This document shows, one piece after another, positions 7,731-15,888 of a DNA stretch of 22,880 nt (positions within the stretch are counted from its first letter, which is position 1; every line of letters begins with the position of its first letter). The notes beneath the pieces were generated by a model, which saw nothing but the letters and a program-made list of their open reading frames with translations, was not told the origin of the DNA and did no database searches. The DNA is from B4-G1 sp964393895 (lineage in GTDB: Bacteria > Chloroflexota > Anaerolineae > B4-G1). The translations under genes and the position numbers were made by a program. The stretch spans positions 1 through 22,880 of the forward strand of contig CAYMWP010000074.1 in the NCBI GenBank assembly GCA_964393895.1, read 5' to 3'.

Positions 7731-8135
7731 ATGGTCGAGCTTATCTCTATCATCGTGCTTACGTTCGCGCTGGCGCTGATCCTGCTGGGGGGGATCACGA
7801 TATGGCTGGAGCATGGACGGGGTAGACTCCAGGGAGTCGCCTTGATAATGGTGGGGCTATTGGTCGGTGTTGGATACTCCTTTTTGGGCAGCCGGTTCTC
7901 TCTGGGTGCGTTCAACCGTTTGATCGTAGCGGTGGATCTGCCGGCCTTGATGGGCACAGCCTTCACCTACACGGGCGGTGTCTTGAGCGGCGCCACGTTG
8001 GCCGTGGGGCTTTTTCTGTGGGCCACGGGCCGTTTTCGCCACCAGACCGAACGGACGGTCGTGGCCCTTGTCGTGGTCGGCGCATTTGTGGCGCTGTTGG
8101 CGACGCTCGTCGCCATCGCCCTCAGCTTGCGCTAG
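7731..8135 (+). CDS. Small four-helix membrane protein, unknown function
   Basis: 134 residues, almost entirely hydrophobic. Likely membrane segments are about 3-25, 35-52, 68-97 and 107-131, with short basic or polar turns such as EHGRGR and GRFRHQTER. I do not recognise a family and see no catalytic motif. It starts ten bases after the glycosylase stop and ends the + strand gene run before the convergent exosortase locus. The ribosome site is weak (AGAGAA). Confidence 0.7.
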   Translation: MVELISIIVLTFALALILLGGITIWLEHGRGRLQGVALIMVGLLVGVGYSFLGSRFSLGAFNRLIVAVDLPALMGTAFTYTGGVLSGATLAVGLFLWATGRFRHQTERTVVALVVVGAFVALLATLVAIALSLR

Positions 8136-8300
8136 GGCGGCCCAGGGATTTTTCCAAGAGCAATGCGGTTTAGACGAGGCCGCCAGTTGGGTGAGGTCTC
8201 TGCCCCCCCCCCCACTTGGTTAGGGCGTTCGCCCCGGTCGGAGATCGTCGTTACGCTTACAGGCGAACGGGAGACAACCCGTCTGTTTGAGGCGCAGCTT
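8136..8300. other. Convergent intergenic gap with an 11-base C run
   Basis: This gap lies between convergent genes. It has a run of 11 C (8203-8213) and an inverted repeat CGTTCGCC (8226-8233) / GGCGAACG (8262-8269) with a 28-base loop. No T-run follows on either strand, so I do not call a terminator. The C run is the longest homopolymer I see in the window and may be length-variable or mis-assembled. Confidence 0.6.
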
Positions 8301-11135
8301 TTAGACCTTTAGGGCCCTGGCCCGGCCTGTGCGAACGTACCAGGCCAACATCCCCGCCGCCAGCGCCAGCAGTAGCCACTCCTCCGGCTCAGGGACGCCC
8401 GTCACAGTGAGCGCGCTCTCCGCAGTCTCGCCGACATTTTCGTACTCGCGTTCAAAGCGGTCTTCGCCTTCCTCAAGTTCATCGAGTCGCCGCTCCTGCT
8501 GTTCGTCAACCAGCACGATCATTGAGGAATAGGGCGTGACGATAGAGTTCTCGATGGCGATATCGTGCAGGTGGTCTAGTGTGTCCAACTGGTCAATTTC
8601 GCCCCGCTGCCGCTCCACCTCGGCCAGGATGAGGCGGCGGGCCGCAAATGGCGCGAAACCATCGTCCGTGGCCGCTCCTTCAGATTCACCTGCCAAGACA
8701 GTCAACCACGTATAACCATCAACCAGATCGTGCGTGGGGAGACCGTTGTTGCGGCCCTCGATTGCGACCGCCAAGCGGGTCAGCGCCTCCTCCAGGCTGC
8801 CGGCCGCTCCGCCGCCGCTGGCCTGGATCGCTTCCAACGTCGCGTCGTCGTACCCCAGGGGAAAGTCGTCGCCCAGGTGAACCATCCACACTGGCGCATC
8901 GGGTATAGGTACCGCAGTATCACCGTCGCTCAACTCGTAGCCGGAGCCGTCGGTGAGAACGAGAATGGCGTCGTATTCTTGGCCGGCGTGGAGCGCATCG
9001 AACTGGGCCAGCAACTCGGCCGCATTCTGCCCGCCATAGTACATCACAGCGTCGGGGTCGAACGTGCCCAGGCTGACCAACGATGGCCCCTCACCCCGGC
9101 ATTCCGAGGCCGTGAGGTAGAGATCGGTGGTCGGGCCTGCCAGCTCGGACAATCGGGCCAGCGCCACCTTCACCTCGTCCGCGCGTTCGGCCATACTGCG
9201 CGAGCGGTCGAGGACCACCGCCAGCCGGAGGCCGCTGGCGAACTCGGTCGGGTCACTGGCCAATGCAGGGTGAACCACGACGGTCTCGCCGCTGGGGAAC
9301 TGGACGCGGTGGCCGGCCGGTCTCACGGGCGACGTGGCGTCCACGGATGCGGGCAGCCAATCTTCCGCGCCGGCCGCCATCGGCTCGCCGTTAACCAGCC
9401 GCACTGATGAGTCGTCCCAATAGACGTTGCGCTTCTCGGCCAGGCGCGGCAGAGGCCAAGCGTCGCCGGCGGCGAGCACGCGGTAGGTCAGCCACATATA
9501 GAGCGGCGGCCCATCCTCAATGATCGAGCGGCCCATCTCATCCCGCCGCCAGAATTGCGGCTCGACCGGGAACACGCGCAGCCGGTACTGGCGCGGCCCG
9601 ATCTGCTCGACCAGCGCCGGGTCGCGGTTGTAGCGCACCTCATTGCGGTATACGGCCTGCGCCGCGCCGCGCGGGGCGACCCGGTAGACAAAGCGCGCGG
9701 CCCGGTCGGGGCTGTTGCCCAGCCACAACCCGGTGACGACGGCCGACTCGGGCAGGCTAAAGTAGTAGACCACCTCCTGGCGCTGGGCCGTCTGGTTCTG
9801 GTAGACCTCGTACAGCTCGACCTTGGCCCAGTCGCCGTGCTCGGCGACGGCGACCTCCTGGTGCGTGACGAGCACTTCGCGGTCGTCCACCGCCTGCCAG
9901 GCGGCCTCCGCCTGCTCTAACGACCAGGTGGAGCGCACGGCGCGGACGATGGTGTCACGCTCGCCGACGGCGATGGGCTGGTCAAAAAAATCTTGGTACA
10001 ACCGGGCGGCCTGGACCGGCTCATTCTGGAACACGCGGTTGTCCCACCGGCTGCCGATGGTCTCCGGCTCTTTGACCGGCGTGTAGAGCAGCGGGCGGGC
10101 AACGATCTCATAGATGCGCTGGATGCGGTAGGATTGCGCCACCGTCATGTCGAAGGCCCATTGATACATCGCGCTCACGTGGTATACCTCGCCGGCGGCG
10201 CTGAGGTAGCGGAAGGGGGCCAGGTAGGCGTTGAGCAGGCCAGCCCGGATCTCCTCCTGCTGCTCCAAAAGCGCCTGGGCCTCGTCCGGGGTGGAGGGTG
10301 GATGCTCGAGCAGGGCAAAGGCCCGCTGCTGCGGTTGTTGGTTGACGTACACGAACAGTGCCCCGCACGCGACCAGTGTCGCCGCCACGAGCAGGGTAGC
10401 GCGTACCCGGCTCCGGCCTGCGGCGAACGTGCGCACGCCGCGCCACCACGCCCGGACGTAGAGAAGCGGCACGGCAATCGGCATCACGACGAACAGCGTG
10501 CCCGTGTAGAGCGCCAGAATCCCGCCGAGCAGCATGAGCGGCAACCAGCGCAACTCGATGTCTGTGAGCGAGCGCCACATCTCGCGCAGGAGCTCGCTTG
10601 CTAACTCCCATCCCTGGGCAAGGAGCGGCACGGCGTAGAAGGCGATCCAGACGCCGGCGTACAGGCCGGTGAGGAGCAGGAGCGTCAGCCCGATCACGCG
10701 CAGATGGGCCAGCAGCGCTCCCCGCGCGTCAATGTCCCGGTCGAGGAGCTGCCACAGCAAGGTCACCATGCCCAACCCCGCCACGGAGAGGAGCAGGGTG
10801 ACGACCCACGTCGCATCGCGCACCACAAAGAGGCGGACCGCCAGCACGAGCATCAGCGGCCCCTCGACCCCGTAGCCGAGCGCGAGCAGCCGGCCCGGCG
10901 ACCGGCGTAGAGCGGTCAGCCCCAAGATCACTACCACCACTGGGACACTGGTCAATATTGCGGCGTAGGCCAGGAACGGGGCGGGGATTAAACCCGTGCG
11001 CACCGCAGTGATTACCTCTGGCAACACCTGCGGCCCAAAGCCCAGGAGTAGAAAAGCCAGAAAGATGATGTTCCACGACCAGAACAGGCCATAGCCACAC
11101 CAACTAGATAGCTTGCGAATATTCAATTGTTTCAT
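8301..11135 (-). CDS. Integral membrane VIT/vWA protein with PEP-CTERM sorting tail
   Basis: Residues 1-265 form an N-terminal bundle of about seven or eight membrane helices. A long extracytoplasmic part follows: a VIT domain (about 420-555, with QNQTAQRQEVVYYFSLPE) and a von Willebrand A domain whose metal site is DRSRS (643-647) with TDG at 728-730. The segment IVTPYSSMIVLV (865-876) is the usual closing motif of VIT/vWA proteins. The C-terminus is a complete PEP-CTERM signal: VPEPEEW (914-920), a hydrophobic helix (about 921-934) and basic RTGRAR. This matches my memory of the PEP-CTERM integral membrane family (TIGR02921). It is probably the substrate of the exosortase at 13867-15387. 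GGAGG precedes the ATG. Its exact role is unknown. Confidence 0.9.
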   Translation of the reverse strand: MKQLNIRKLSSWCGYGLFWSWNIIFLAFLLLGFGPQVLPEVITAVRTGLIPAPFLAYAAILTSVPVVVVILGLTALRRSPGRLLALGYGVEGPLMLVLAVRLFVVRDATWVVTLLLSVAGLGMVTLLWQLLDRDIDARGALLAHLRVIGLTLLLLTGLYAGVWIAFYAVPLLAQGWELASELLREMWRSLTDIELRWLPLMLLGGILALYTGTLFVVMPIAVPLLYVRAWWRGVRTFAAGRSRVRATLLVAATLVACGALFVYVNQQPQQRAFALLEHPPSTPDEAQALLEQQEEIRAGLLNAYLAPFRYLSAAGEVYHVSAMYQWAFDMTVAQSYRIQRIYEIVARPLLYTPVKEPETIGSRWDNRVFQNEPVQAARLYQDFFDQPIAVGERDTIVRAVRSTWSLEQAEAAWQAVDDREVLVTHQEVAVAEHGDWAKVELYEVYQNQTAQRQEVVYYFSLPESAVVTGLWLGNSPDRAARFVYRVAPRGAAQAVYRNEVRYNRDPALVEQIGPRQYRLRVFPVEPQFWRRDEMGRSIIEDGPPLYMWLTYRVLAAGDAWPLPRLAEKRNVYWDDSSVRLVNGEPMAAGAEDWLPASVDATSPVRPAGHRVQFPSGETVVVHPALASDPTEFASGLRLAVVLDRSRSMAERADEVKVALARLSELAGPTTDLYLTASECRGEGPSLVSLGTFDPDAVMYYGGQNAAELLAQFDALHAGQEYDAILVLTDGSGYELSDGDTAVPIPDAPVWMVHLGDDFPLGYDDATLEAIQASGGGAAGSLEEALTRLAVAIEGRNNGLPTHDLVDGYTWLTVLAGESEGAATDDGFAPFAARRLILAEVERQRGEIDQLDTLDHLHDIAIENSIVTPYSSMIVLVDEQQERRLDELEEGEDRFEREYENVGETAESALTVTGVPEPEEWLLLALAAGMLAWYVRTGRARALKV

Positions 11136-11255
11136 GAGTCACAACCTCCGAGATCAACTACTGGTACAGTCACCGGCAGAGCGTGCAGCAGCACTGAAAG
11201 CCACTTCTTTTGGTTCGCCGGGGCACTGGGTGTATCAGGCGCTCTTGTCATATCC

Positions 11256-12209
11256 TCAACTAACTGTCGCAAAATACCGCTTTGACCCGATGATTGCCCC
11301 CCAGGTGAGAAGGAGTGGAATTCCGAAGAACACCGCAAAGTGGTAACCCCGAAGAGGGACCCCCTGGAATATCTCCATCTCAAATGGCGGCAAGTTCATC
11401 GCCAGCAGAATGTCCAACAGACTGGAGTTCAGGAGCGTGAGAATCGAGGAAACCGTCACCACACCAAAATAGATCAGGGAACCCCACCACGCCCACGCTT
11501 TCAGCTTCAACGTGCCCCAGACCAGCAAGGCCAAACACATTATCAGGAGATCGAGCAGCATGATCCCCTGCAAGTCATTCAAAAAGACCCCAAAGAAGGG
11601 AACGACGCCATTGAAAAGGATGGGAACGTGCAGCACAATTATGAAGAATATATACAGCTCACTCAGCGCAAGCACTGGCAGCGGAAGCTCTTCGATCCAA
11701 TAGGTCTTGGGATCTTTGGCTTCGAACGTCAAACGGACGTTGCGACCGCCATAGAATCGAATCAACAACCCCGGCAGCGCCAGATAGGATAGCACTAGCG
11801 CGATCGCCACGATCACGATAGCCGCCACAGACAGTTCTTTGGCCGTCACCAGCATCAAGAACAGCACGATTATCAGGGGCAAACCGACCACGAGCCAGAA
11901 CCAGAGCAGGGTCAGAGATAGCTTCCTGGCCCAACGGCGCACTTTCAAATGACCATACCCAAGAGGGATCGCCACCGCCGCGATCAGGTAGTAGCCGCCG
12001 ATCTGGCAGGCTATGTTGCCGAACATGAACGAGCCAAATCCAAAACCTTCATAGTGGAAGCGGCCACCCGCGGAGAAAAGATAGAAACAATACATCTCGA
12101 CCGGCCCGAGGATAGCGGCAGCCAGGCCGACCAGCAACAGGAGAGCTCCGATAGCGGCGAGGACGATGGTTCGATCTTTATAGTCCAGATTGTCTACATC
12201 CCTTTCCAT
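11256..12209 (-). CDS. Multi-helix membrane protein of unknown function
   Basis: 317 residues with about eight predicted membrane helices: around 15-35, 58-82, 97-118, 124-148, 178-200, 215-236, 241-272 and 288-308. A short cytoplasmic-looking segment (about 150-175, FYGGRNVRLTFEAKD) separates two sets of four. I see no known catalytic motif and cannot name the family. It lies between the duplicated membrane protein and the PEP-CTERM protein, 141 and 120 bases from them, on the same strand. Membership in the exosortase locus is suggested by position only. Confidence 0.75.
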   Translation of the reverse strand: MERDVDNLDYKDRTIVLAAIGALLLLVGLAAAILGPVEMYCFYLFSAGGRFHYEGFGFGSFMFGNIACQIGGYYLIAAVAIPLGYGHLKVRRWARKLSLTLLWFWLVVGLPLIIVLFLMLVTAKELSVAAIVIVAIALVLSYLALPGLLIRFYGGRNVRLTFEAKDPKTYWIEELPLPVLALSELYIFFIIVLHVPILFNGVVPFFGVFLNDLQGIMLLDLLIMCLALLVWGTLKLKAWAWWGSLIYFGVVTVSSILTLLNSSLLDILLAMNLPPFEMEIFQGVPLRGYHFAVFFGIPLLLTWGAIIGSKRYFATVS

Positions 12210-12350
12210 ATCTGCTTCTCAATTTCACAGCGTGGGGGATTTCGCCCAGGATCAGCCTCGATCCAGTAATTATGAAAAGCGCCATGCCCGCCAGGGTTGC
12301 TCCCCACGTACTGCTCCCGCGCTCATGTGGGAAGTGGGTACAGTTTTCAT

Positions 12351-13793
12351 CTACTCGCCATCCGTCCAATACTCGTACGGGTAATCCGGGTAGCGCTCTT
12401 GCAGGGCAATGACTTGTTCCTCACACATACCGTCAAGATCAGGCACTCTTCCTTTCGTCGCGCAAATCCGCCCGCTAAGGCGCGGGTCGCTCCAGTGTTC
12501 CCGGTAAACGTAACCGAGGCGGTAATAGTCGGCGCCTCCATCGTAACACCAGTCCTGCCCGTACAGGATAACCGGCCCGGGAAGCGAGAGAGCGTACTGG
12601 GGGGTCAGTTGCCGCAGGTCTTGGGGGTAATGACCTTCTTTGGCATAGTAGCTCTCTATTGCCTGGGCGACGTGCTTCGCCCGCTCTTCCGTCAACTGGC
12701 GAAAGTCAACCCGCTGGGCGCTGGCGGAGACCGCGACCATCAATGCCGGGATGAGCAGCGAATACAAAAATCCCGCCAGCTTTGTCCTGCCCGGCAGGGT
12801 GATGGACAACGTGACGCCGGAGAAGAGCACTATTACGACCGGGAAGACCAACCACAAGTATCCGAGCGAATCATCTGTGGTATCCCAGACCGTAAGCCAA
12901 TAGAGGTTGTGGAGTGCCTTGGCGAGTAAAATCGCGCCCACGACAAACACGACCGCCGCGGCCCTGCTAGCACGCTTACGCTGCGCTTGTGAACCCCCAT
13001 CTTCCACCGTGCCCACATTCTGCGATTCTTTGTAAAGGTTCAGGCCCGAATAAAGGAGCAAGGCCGCAATGAGCAACGCTACGGAAGGCATCCAGAGAAG
13101 CGTGAACACCATTGGGGTTCCGAACAGCAGCGACAGGTGGGCCGGGAGGATATTGACAAACACAGAGGCTGGCAATGACAACACTGGCAGGATGAAGATT
13201 CCGGCATAGATCCATACGCTGTGATTCACTCTCCTGGCAGCCCAAGCCAGCGCCGAGACAAACAGCAATACGATCGCCAGTGCAATCAGCCAACTGAAAG
13301 GGCCGAAAAACCCGAACATGATAGCTACAGACTGCCAACACACCAGAGTCAGCGCGCTCAGGACAAGAAAGACCGCGGCCCGTTCAGCTTGCTTGTACTC
13401 TGCTTGTGAATCCTCGCTTTCCAGCATACCCGCACTCTGCCGTACTTTAAGGGTTAGGCCCGAATAAAGGAGCAGGGTAATGAGCACCGCCGTGAGAGGG
13501 GGTATCAACAAAGGCGTGATTCCAAGTGACAGCGACGCGGGTTCCGAGAGGATATTGGCAAGCACGAAGGGTGACACGCACAACACTGCCAGGACGAAGA
13601 GGCCAGCATATATCCATGCGCTGTGCCTCACTCTCGCGGCGGCCAATGCCAGTGCCGAGGCAAACAGCCAAATCACTATCAGCAGTGCGACCAGCCAGTC
13701 GGAGCTCAGGGACCTCAACCAGAAAACTGCAGACAGCCAGCATCCCAGGCTCAGTACGATCAGGGCAAATAGATAAAATCCCTTCGTTTTCAT
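12351..13793 (-). CDS. Tandem-duplicated membrane protein with pseudopilin-like C-terminal domain
   Basis: 480 residues. Residues about 30-135 and 165-275 are two copies of one membrane unit. Compare WLVALLIV...HSAWIYAG with WLIALAIV...HSVWIYAG, then FVLANIL with FVNIL, and LLYSGLTL with LLYSGLNL; the period is about 135-138 residues. A third, more diverged set of helices (278-360) may be part of the same series. The C-terminal domain (365-480) is polar and begins with RAKHVAQAIESYYAKEGHYP and LRQLTP, resembling the body of type II pseudopilin-like domains, though no pilin signal is present. It contains three cysteines. I know no function. It lies 73 bases after the exosortase gene on the same strand. 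Confidence 0.78.
   Translation of the reverse strand: MKTKGFYLFALIVLSLGCWLSAVFWLRSLSSDWLVALLIVIWLFASALALAAARVRHSAWIYAGLFVLAVLCVSPFVLANILSEPASLSLGITPLLIPPLTAVLITLLLYSGLTLKVRQSAGMLESEDSQAEYKQAERAAVFLVLSALTLVCWQSVAIMFGFFGPFSWLIALAIVLLFVSALAWAARRVNHSVWIYAGIFILPVLSLPASVFVNILPAHLSLLFGTPMVFTLLWMPSVALLIAALLLYSGLNLYKESQNVGTVEDGGSQAQRKRASRAAAVVFVVGAILLAKALHNLYWLTVWDTTDDSLGYLWLVFPVVIVLFSGVTLSITLPGRTKLAGFLYSLLIPALMVAVSASAQRVDFRQLTEERAKHVAQAIESYYAKEGHYPQDLRQLTPQYALSLPGPVILYGQDWCYDGGADYYRLGYVYREHWSDPRLSGRICATKGRVPDLDGMCEEQVIALQERYPDYPYEYWTDGE
13042..13474. repeat. DNA-level trace of the internal gene duplication
   Basis: An identical 19-base stretch beginning AGGCCCGAATAAAGG occurs at 13042-13060 and 13456-13474, exactly 414 bases (138 codons) apart in the same frame. 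It encodes the LLLYSGL segment of each unit. Identity in DNA as well as protein suggests a fairly recent duplication or gene conversion. Confidence 0.75.
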
Positions 13794-13866
13794 AGTTCAT
13801 CTTCCTCGGCGGCCACTTCTCGCGCCGTCTCTTCGAATACTGCATGGCTGGCGACTCACTCATCGG

Positions 13867-15387
13867 CTACCAGCCCTTGTTCAGATCGCGCGCCACAGCG
13901 TCGTGCAACGCGGCGTAAAACGACTGGACGTCGAGATCGTGCGGATCGCGCACACCGTCGAACAGAATCGTGACCAGCACCCAACGCTCTCGCTCCGGGG
14001 CCAAATCGGCCCACATGCGGGTGCCATAGTCGTCGGTAGTGCGCTGGGCCGACTGGAACCAATACGCCGCCGAGGCCAGGCTGCGACCGTCGCCATCTCC
14101 CAGGGAAACGAAACGCACGGAAAAGTCCGGGGCGACCAGGTAGGTGCTGGAATCATTGACCGCGAATCCATAGACCTCAAAGCAGCGCTCCGGGCGGTGC
14201 TGGGCGCGCCAGGTGTTGCTGGTGATGAGGATCATCGAGCCGGTGAGGCCGCGCCACTCGAAACTGAGCCGGTCGGCCGACTCCGCCCCGCCCCTGGTCA
14301 GCCACTCGATCTCGTCGGGCCGGAGCGGCATCGGCTCGGCGGCGAGCTCGGCCGGAAATGCCCGGGTCGGCGGGGACTGCGCCAGCCCGATCTGCGGACG
14401 CGGCGTGTAGATGAGCGCCATCGCCAGAATGGCGGCCGCCAGCGTGGGTGGAAGCCAGATCGGACGGGCAGGTAGATCGGATTGGCAATCCGACTTGCTA
14501 TTCGTGACCGGTTGCAGCCGCAAGAGTGCGATCACTGCCGCGCAGGCTGCGACGAAACCGATCACGCCGAGCGGAACGTGGATCATCTCGGCCGCCATCA
14601 GCCAGCCCGCCACCTGCCCGACGACGACCAGCACGCCGACGCGGGCCACGTTGGAGACGAACAAGAGAACAACAAAGAGAAGAGCGGTCAGAAACCAGCG
14701 CAGGTTGAGCCGCCGCCGCTCGATCCAGGTCGCGGCGATGAGGAACAGCGCGCCGGTCCACAGACTCTTGATCCCGCTGCACGGCACGTCCACCTGCGAG
14801 ACGCCGTTCTCCAGCACCAGTATCGTATCCACGCCGACGGACGCGATGCCCGCCCCCGCCAGCCCGTCGCGCACGAGAGCGGCGGTGAGGATGCGGACAG
14901 GGTAGCCGACGAAAGTTTGCAGATGCTCGCCGAACGGCAGTGTGCCGATTAACAGCAACGCGGCCGGCAGCCCCTCTCGCCAGCGGGCCGGCTGCATCCA
15001 TAGCCCCAGCAATCCGTAGCTCGCCAGCCCGAACAAACTCGCCGAAACGGTGTTGATATCGAGAAAGCGTTCGACGAGCAGGTAGAGAACTGATCCACCA
15101 AGGGCAAAGACTAGCGCCCAGGTAGATAGCTGGGGGGGAACGTCGAGCCGCGGGCGTATGCGCTCCTTGCGCACCCTGGCGAGAATCAATGCAACCACAC
15201 CGATGAGCAGGATCTGGTTGGTGCGAAAGTCCTCGCGGGAAAAGATGATGGCTAGATAATCGAACACCGACCGATAGAGCCACAGCCACAGGCCGATCAG
15301 CCCGGCGTTGACGACGATGCGCACGGCCCGAGGCCATAGGGTGGCGCGCCTGGCCGCTGTGTGTGCGAGTGTATCGTCGGTAGACAT
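13867..15387 (-). CDS. Exosortase with C-terminal EpsI-like domain (XrtO-like)
   Basis: Exosortases are membrane transpeptidase-like enzymes that process PEP-CTERM proteins. The catalytic triad is visible: C203 in VDVPCSGIKSLW, R249 in SNVARVGVLV and H270 in EMIHVPLGVIG. About eight to nine membrane helices cover residues 22-290. After a linker and one more helix (about 311-328) comes a soluble domain (about 330-506). This domain carries HRPERCFEVYGF (397-408) and a late LVTILFDG, like the EpsI-type domain often fused to or next to exosortases. The combination with an integral membrane PEP-CTERM/VIT/vWA target fits exosortase O as I remember that subfamily; the subtype is inference. A perfect palindrome in the DNA (14477-14493) encodes part of the linker. 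Confidence 0.9.
   Translation of the reverse strand: MSTDDTLAHTAARRATLWPRAVRIVVNAGLIGLWLWLYRSVFDYLAIIFSREDFRTNQILLIGVVALILARVRKERIRPRLDVPPQLSTWALVFALGGSVLYLLVERFLDINTVSASLFGLASYGLLGLWMQPARWREGLPAALLLIGTLPFGEHLQTFVGYPVRILTAALVRDGLAGAGIASVGVDTILVLENGVSQVDVPCSGIKSLWTGALFLIAATWIERRRLNLRWFLTALLFVVLLFVSNVARVGVLVVVGQVAGWLMAAEMIHVPLGVIGFVAACAAVIALLRLQPVTNSKSDCQSDLPARPIWLPPTLAAAILAMALIYTPRPQIGLAQSPPTRAFPAELAAEPMPLRPDEIEWLTRGGAESADRLSFEWRGLTGSMILITSNTWRAQHRPERCFEVYGFAVNDSSTYLVAPDFSVRFVSLGDGDGRSLASAAYWFQSAQRTTDDYGTRMWADLAPERERWVLVTILFDGVRDPHDLDVQSFYAALHDAVARDLNKGW
14477..14493. repeat. Palindrome inserted in frame in the exosortase gene
   Basis: Arms TCGGATTG (14477-14484) and CAATCCGA (14486-14493) with one centre base G. 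On the coding strand it gives SDCQSD (about residues 299-304), in the linker between the exosortase core and the C-terminal domain. It has the same layout as the intergenic palindromes of this window. Confidence 0.75.
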
Positions 15388-15399
15388 ACTATCGAGCGC

Positions 15400-15867
15400 T
15401 CAGTCAAGCGGCGTAGGAGTGATGACCGTCACCTCGACCGCCACCCAGCCGTCGTTATCGCTCAAGATGTCGTCGTCAATGCGCAGGTAGAGGAGGCCTG
15501 CCGCCCGCGCTTGCAGGTGGGTGCGTTGTCCCACGTAAAACGGCGCCCCATCCTCGCCGATGCGCCCGATCAGGGCGCCGCCGGGCACGTTGGGCAAGGG
15601 GTAAAAGGCGGGCGAGCTGTAGCGCCGGTGCCCCTCCGGCCCGTGGTATTCCCCGGGCGTATATAGCCACGTACCCTGGGCCAGGATGCGCACCTGGTCC
15701 CCTTCGCGCACGCGCACCCCCACGCTCTGCCAGCCCCGGTAGGCAAAGATGCGGGGGCTGGCGAGCGATTCCTGAGATACGGGAAGCACCGTCGCCTGAG
15801 CCGCCAGCGTGACCAACCCAGTGACCGCGATCAGGGTCAGCGCTACCAACACGAGTGATTTCTTCAT
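15400..15867 (-). CDS. Secreted LecA-like (PA-IL fold) domain protein
   Basis: A short protein with a cleavable-looking signal peptide (about 1-25, KKSLVLVALTL...AAQA). The rest is a beta-rich domain resembling the galactose-binding lectin PA-IL fold: GVRVREGDQVRILAQGTWLY, then GGALIGRIGEDGAPFYVG, then GLLYLRIDDDILSDNDGWVAVEV, with the Asp/Asn cluster where that fold binds calcium. Sugar binding is not proven. The second ATG (15867, 155 residues) is preferred to the first (15873) because GGAG lies nine bases before it but only three before the first. It is 12 bases upstream of the exosortase gene, so the two are almost certainly co-transcribed. Confidence 0.8.
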   Translation of the reverse strand: MKKSLVLVALTLIAVTGLVTLAAQATVLPVSQESLASPRIFAYRGWQSVGVRVREGDQVRILAQGTWLYTPGEYHGPEGHRRYSSPAFYPLPNVPGGALIGRIGEDGAPFYVGQRTHLQARAAGLLYLRIDDDILSDNDGWVAVEVTVITPTPLD

Positions 15868-15888
15868 AACCATCTTCTCCGCAGTCTA

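Noticed and set aside
8226..8269. Inverted repeat as a terminator between the convergent genes
   Set aside because: The loop is 28 bases and no T-run follows on either strand.
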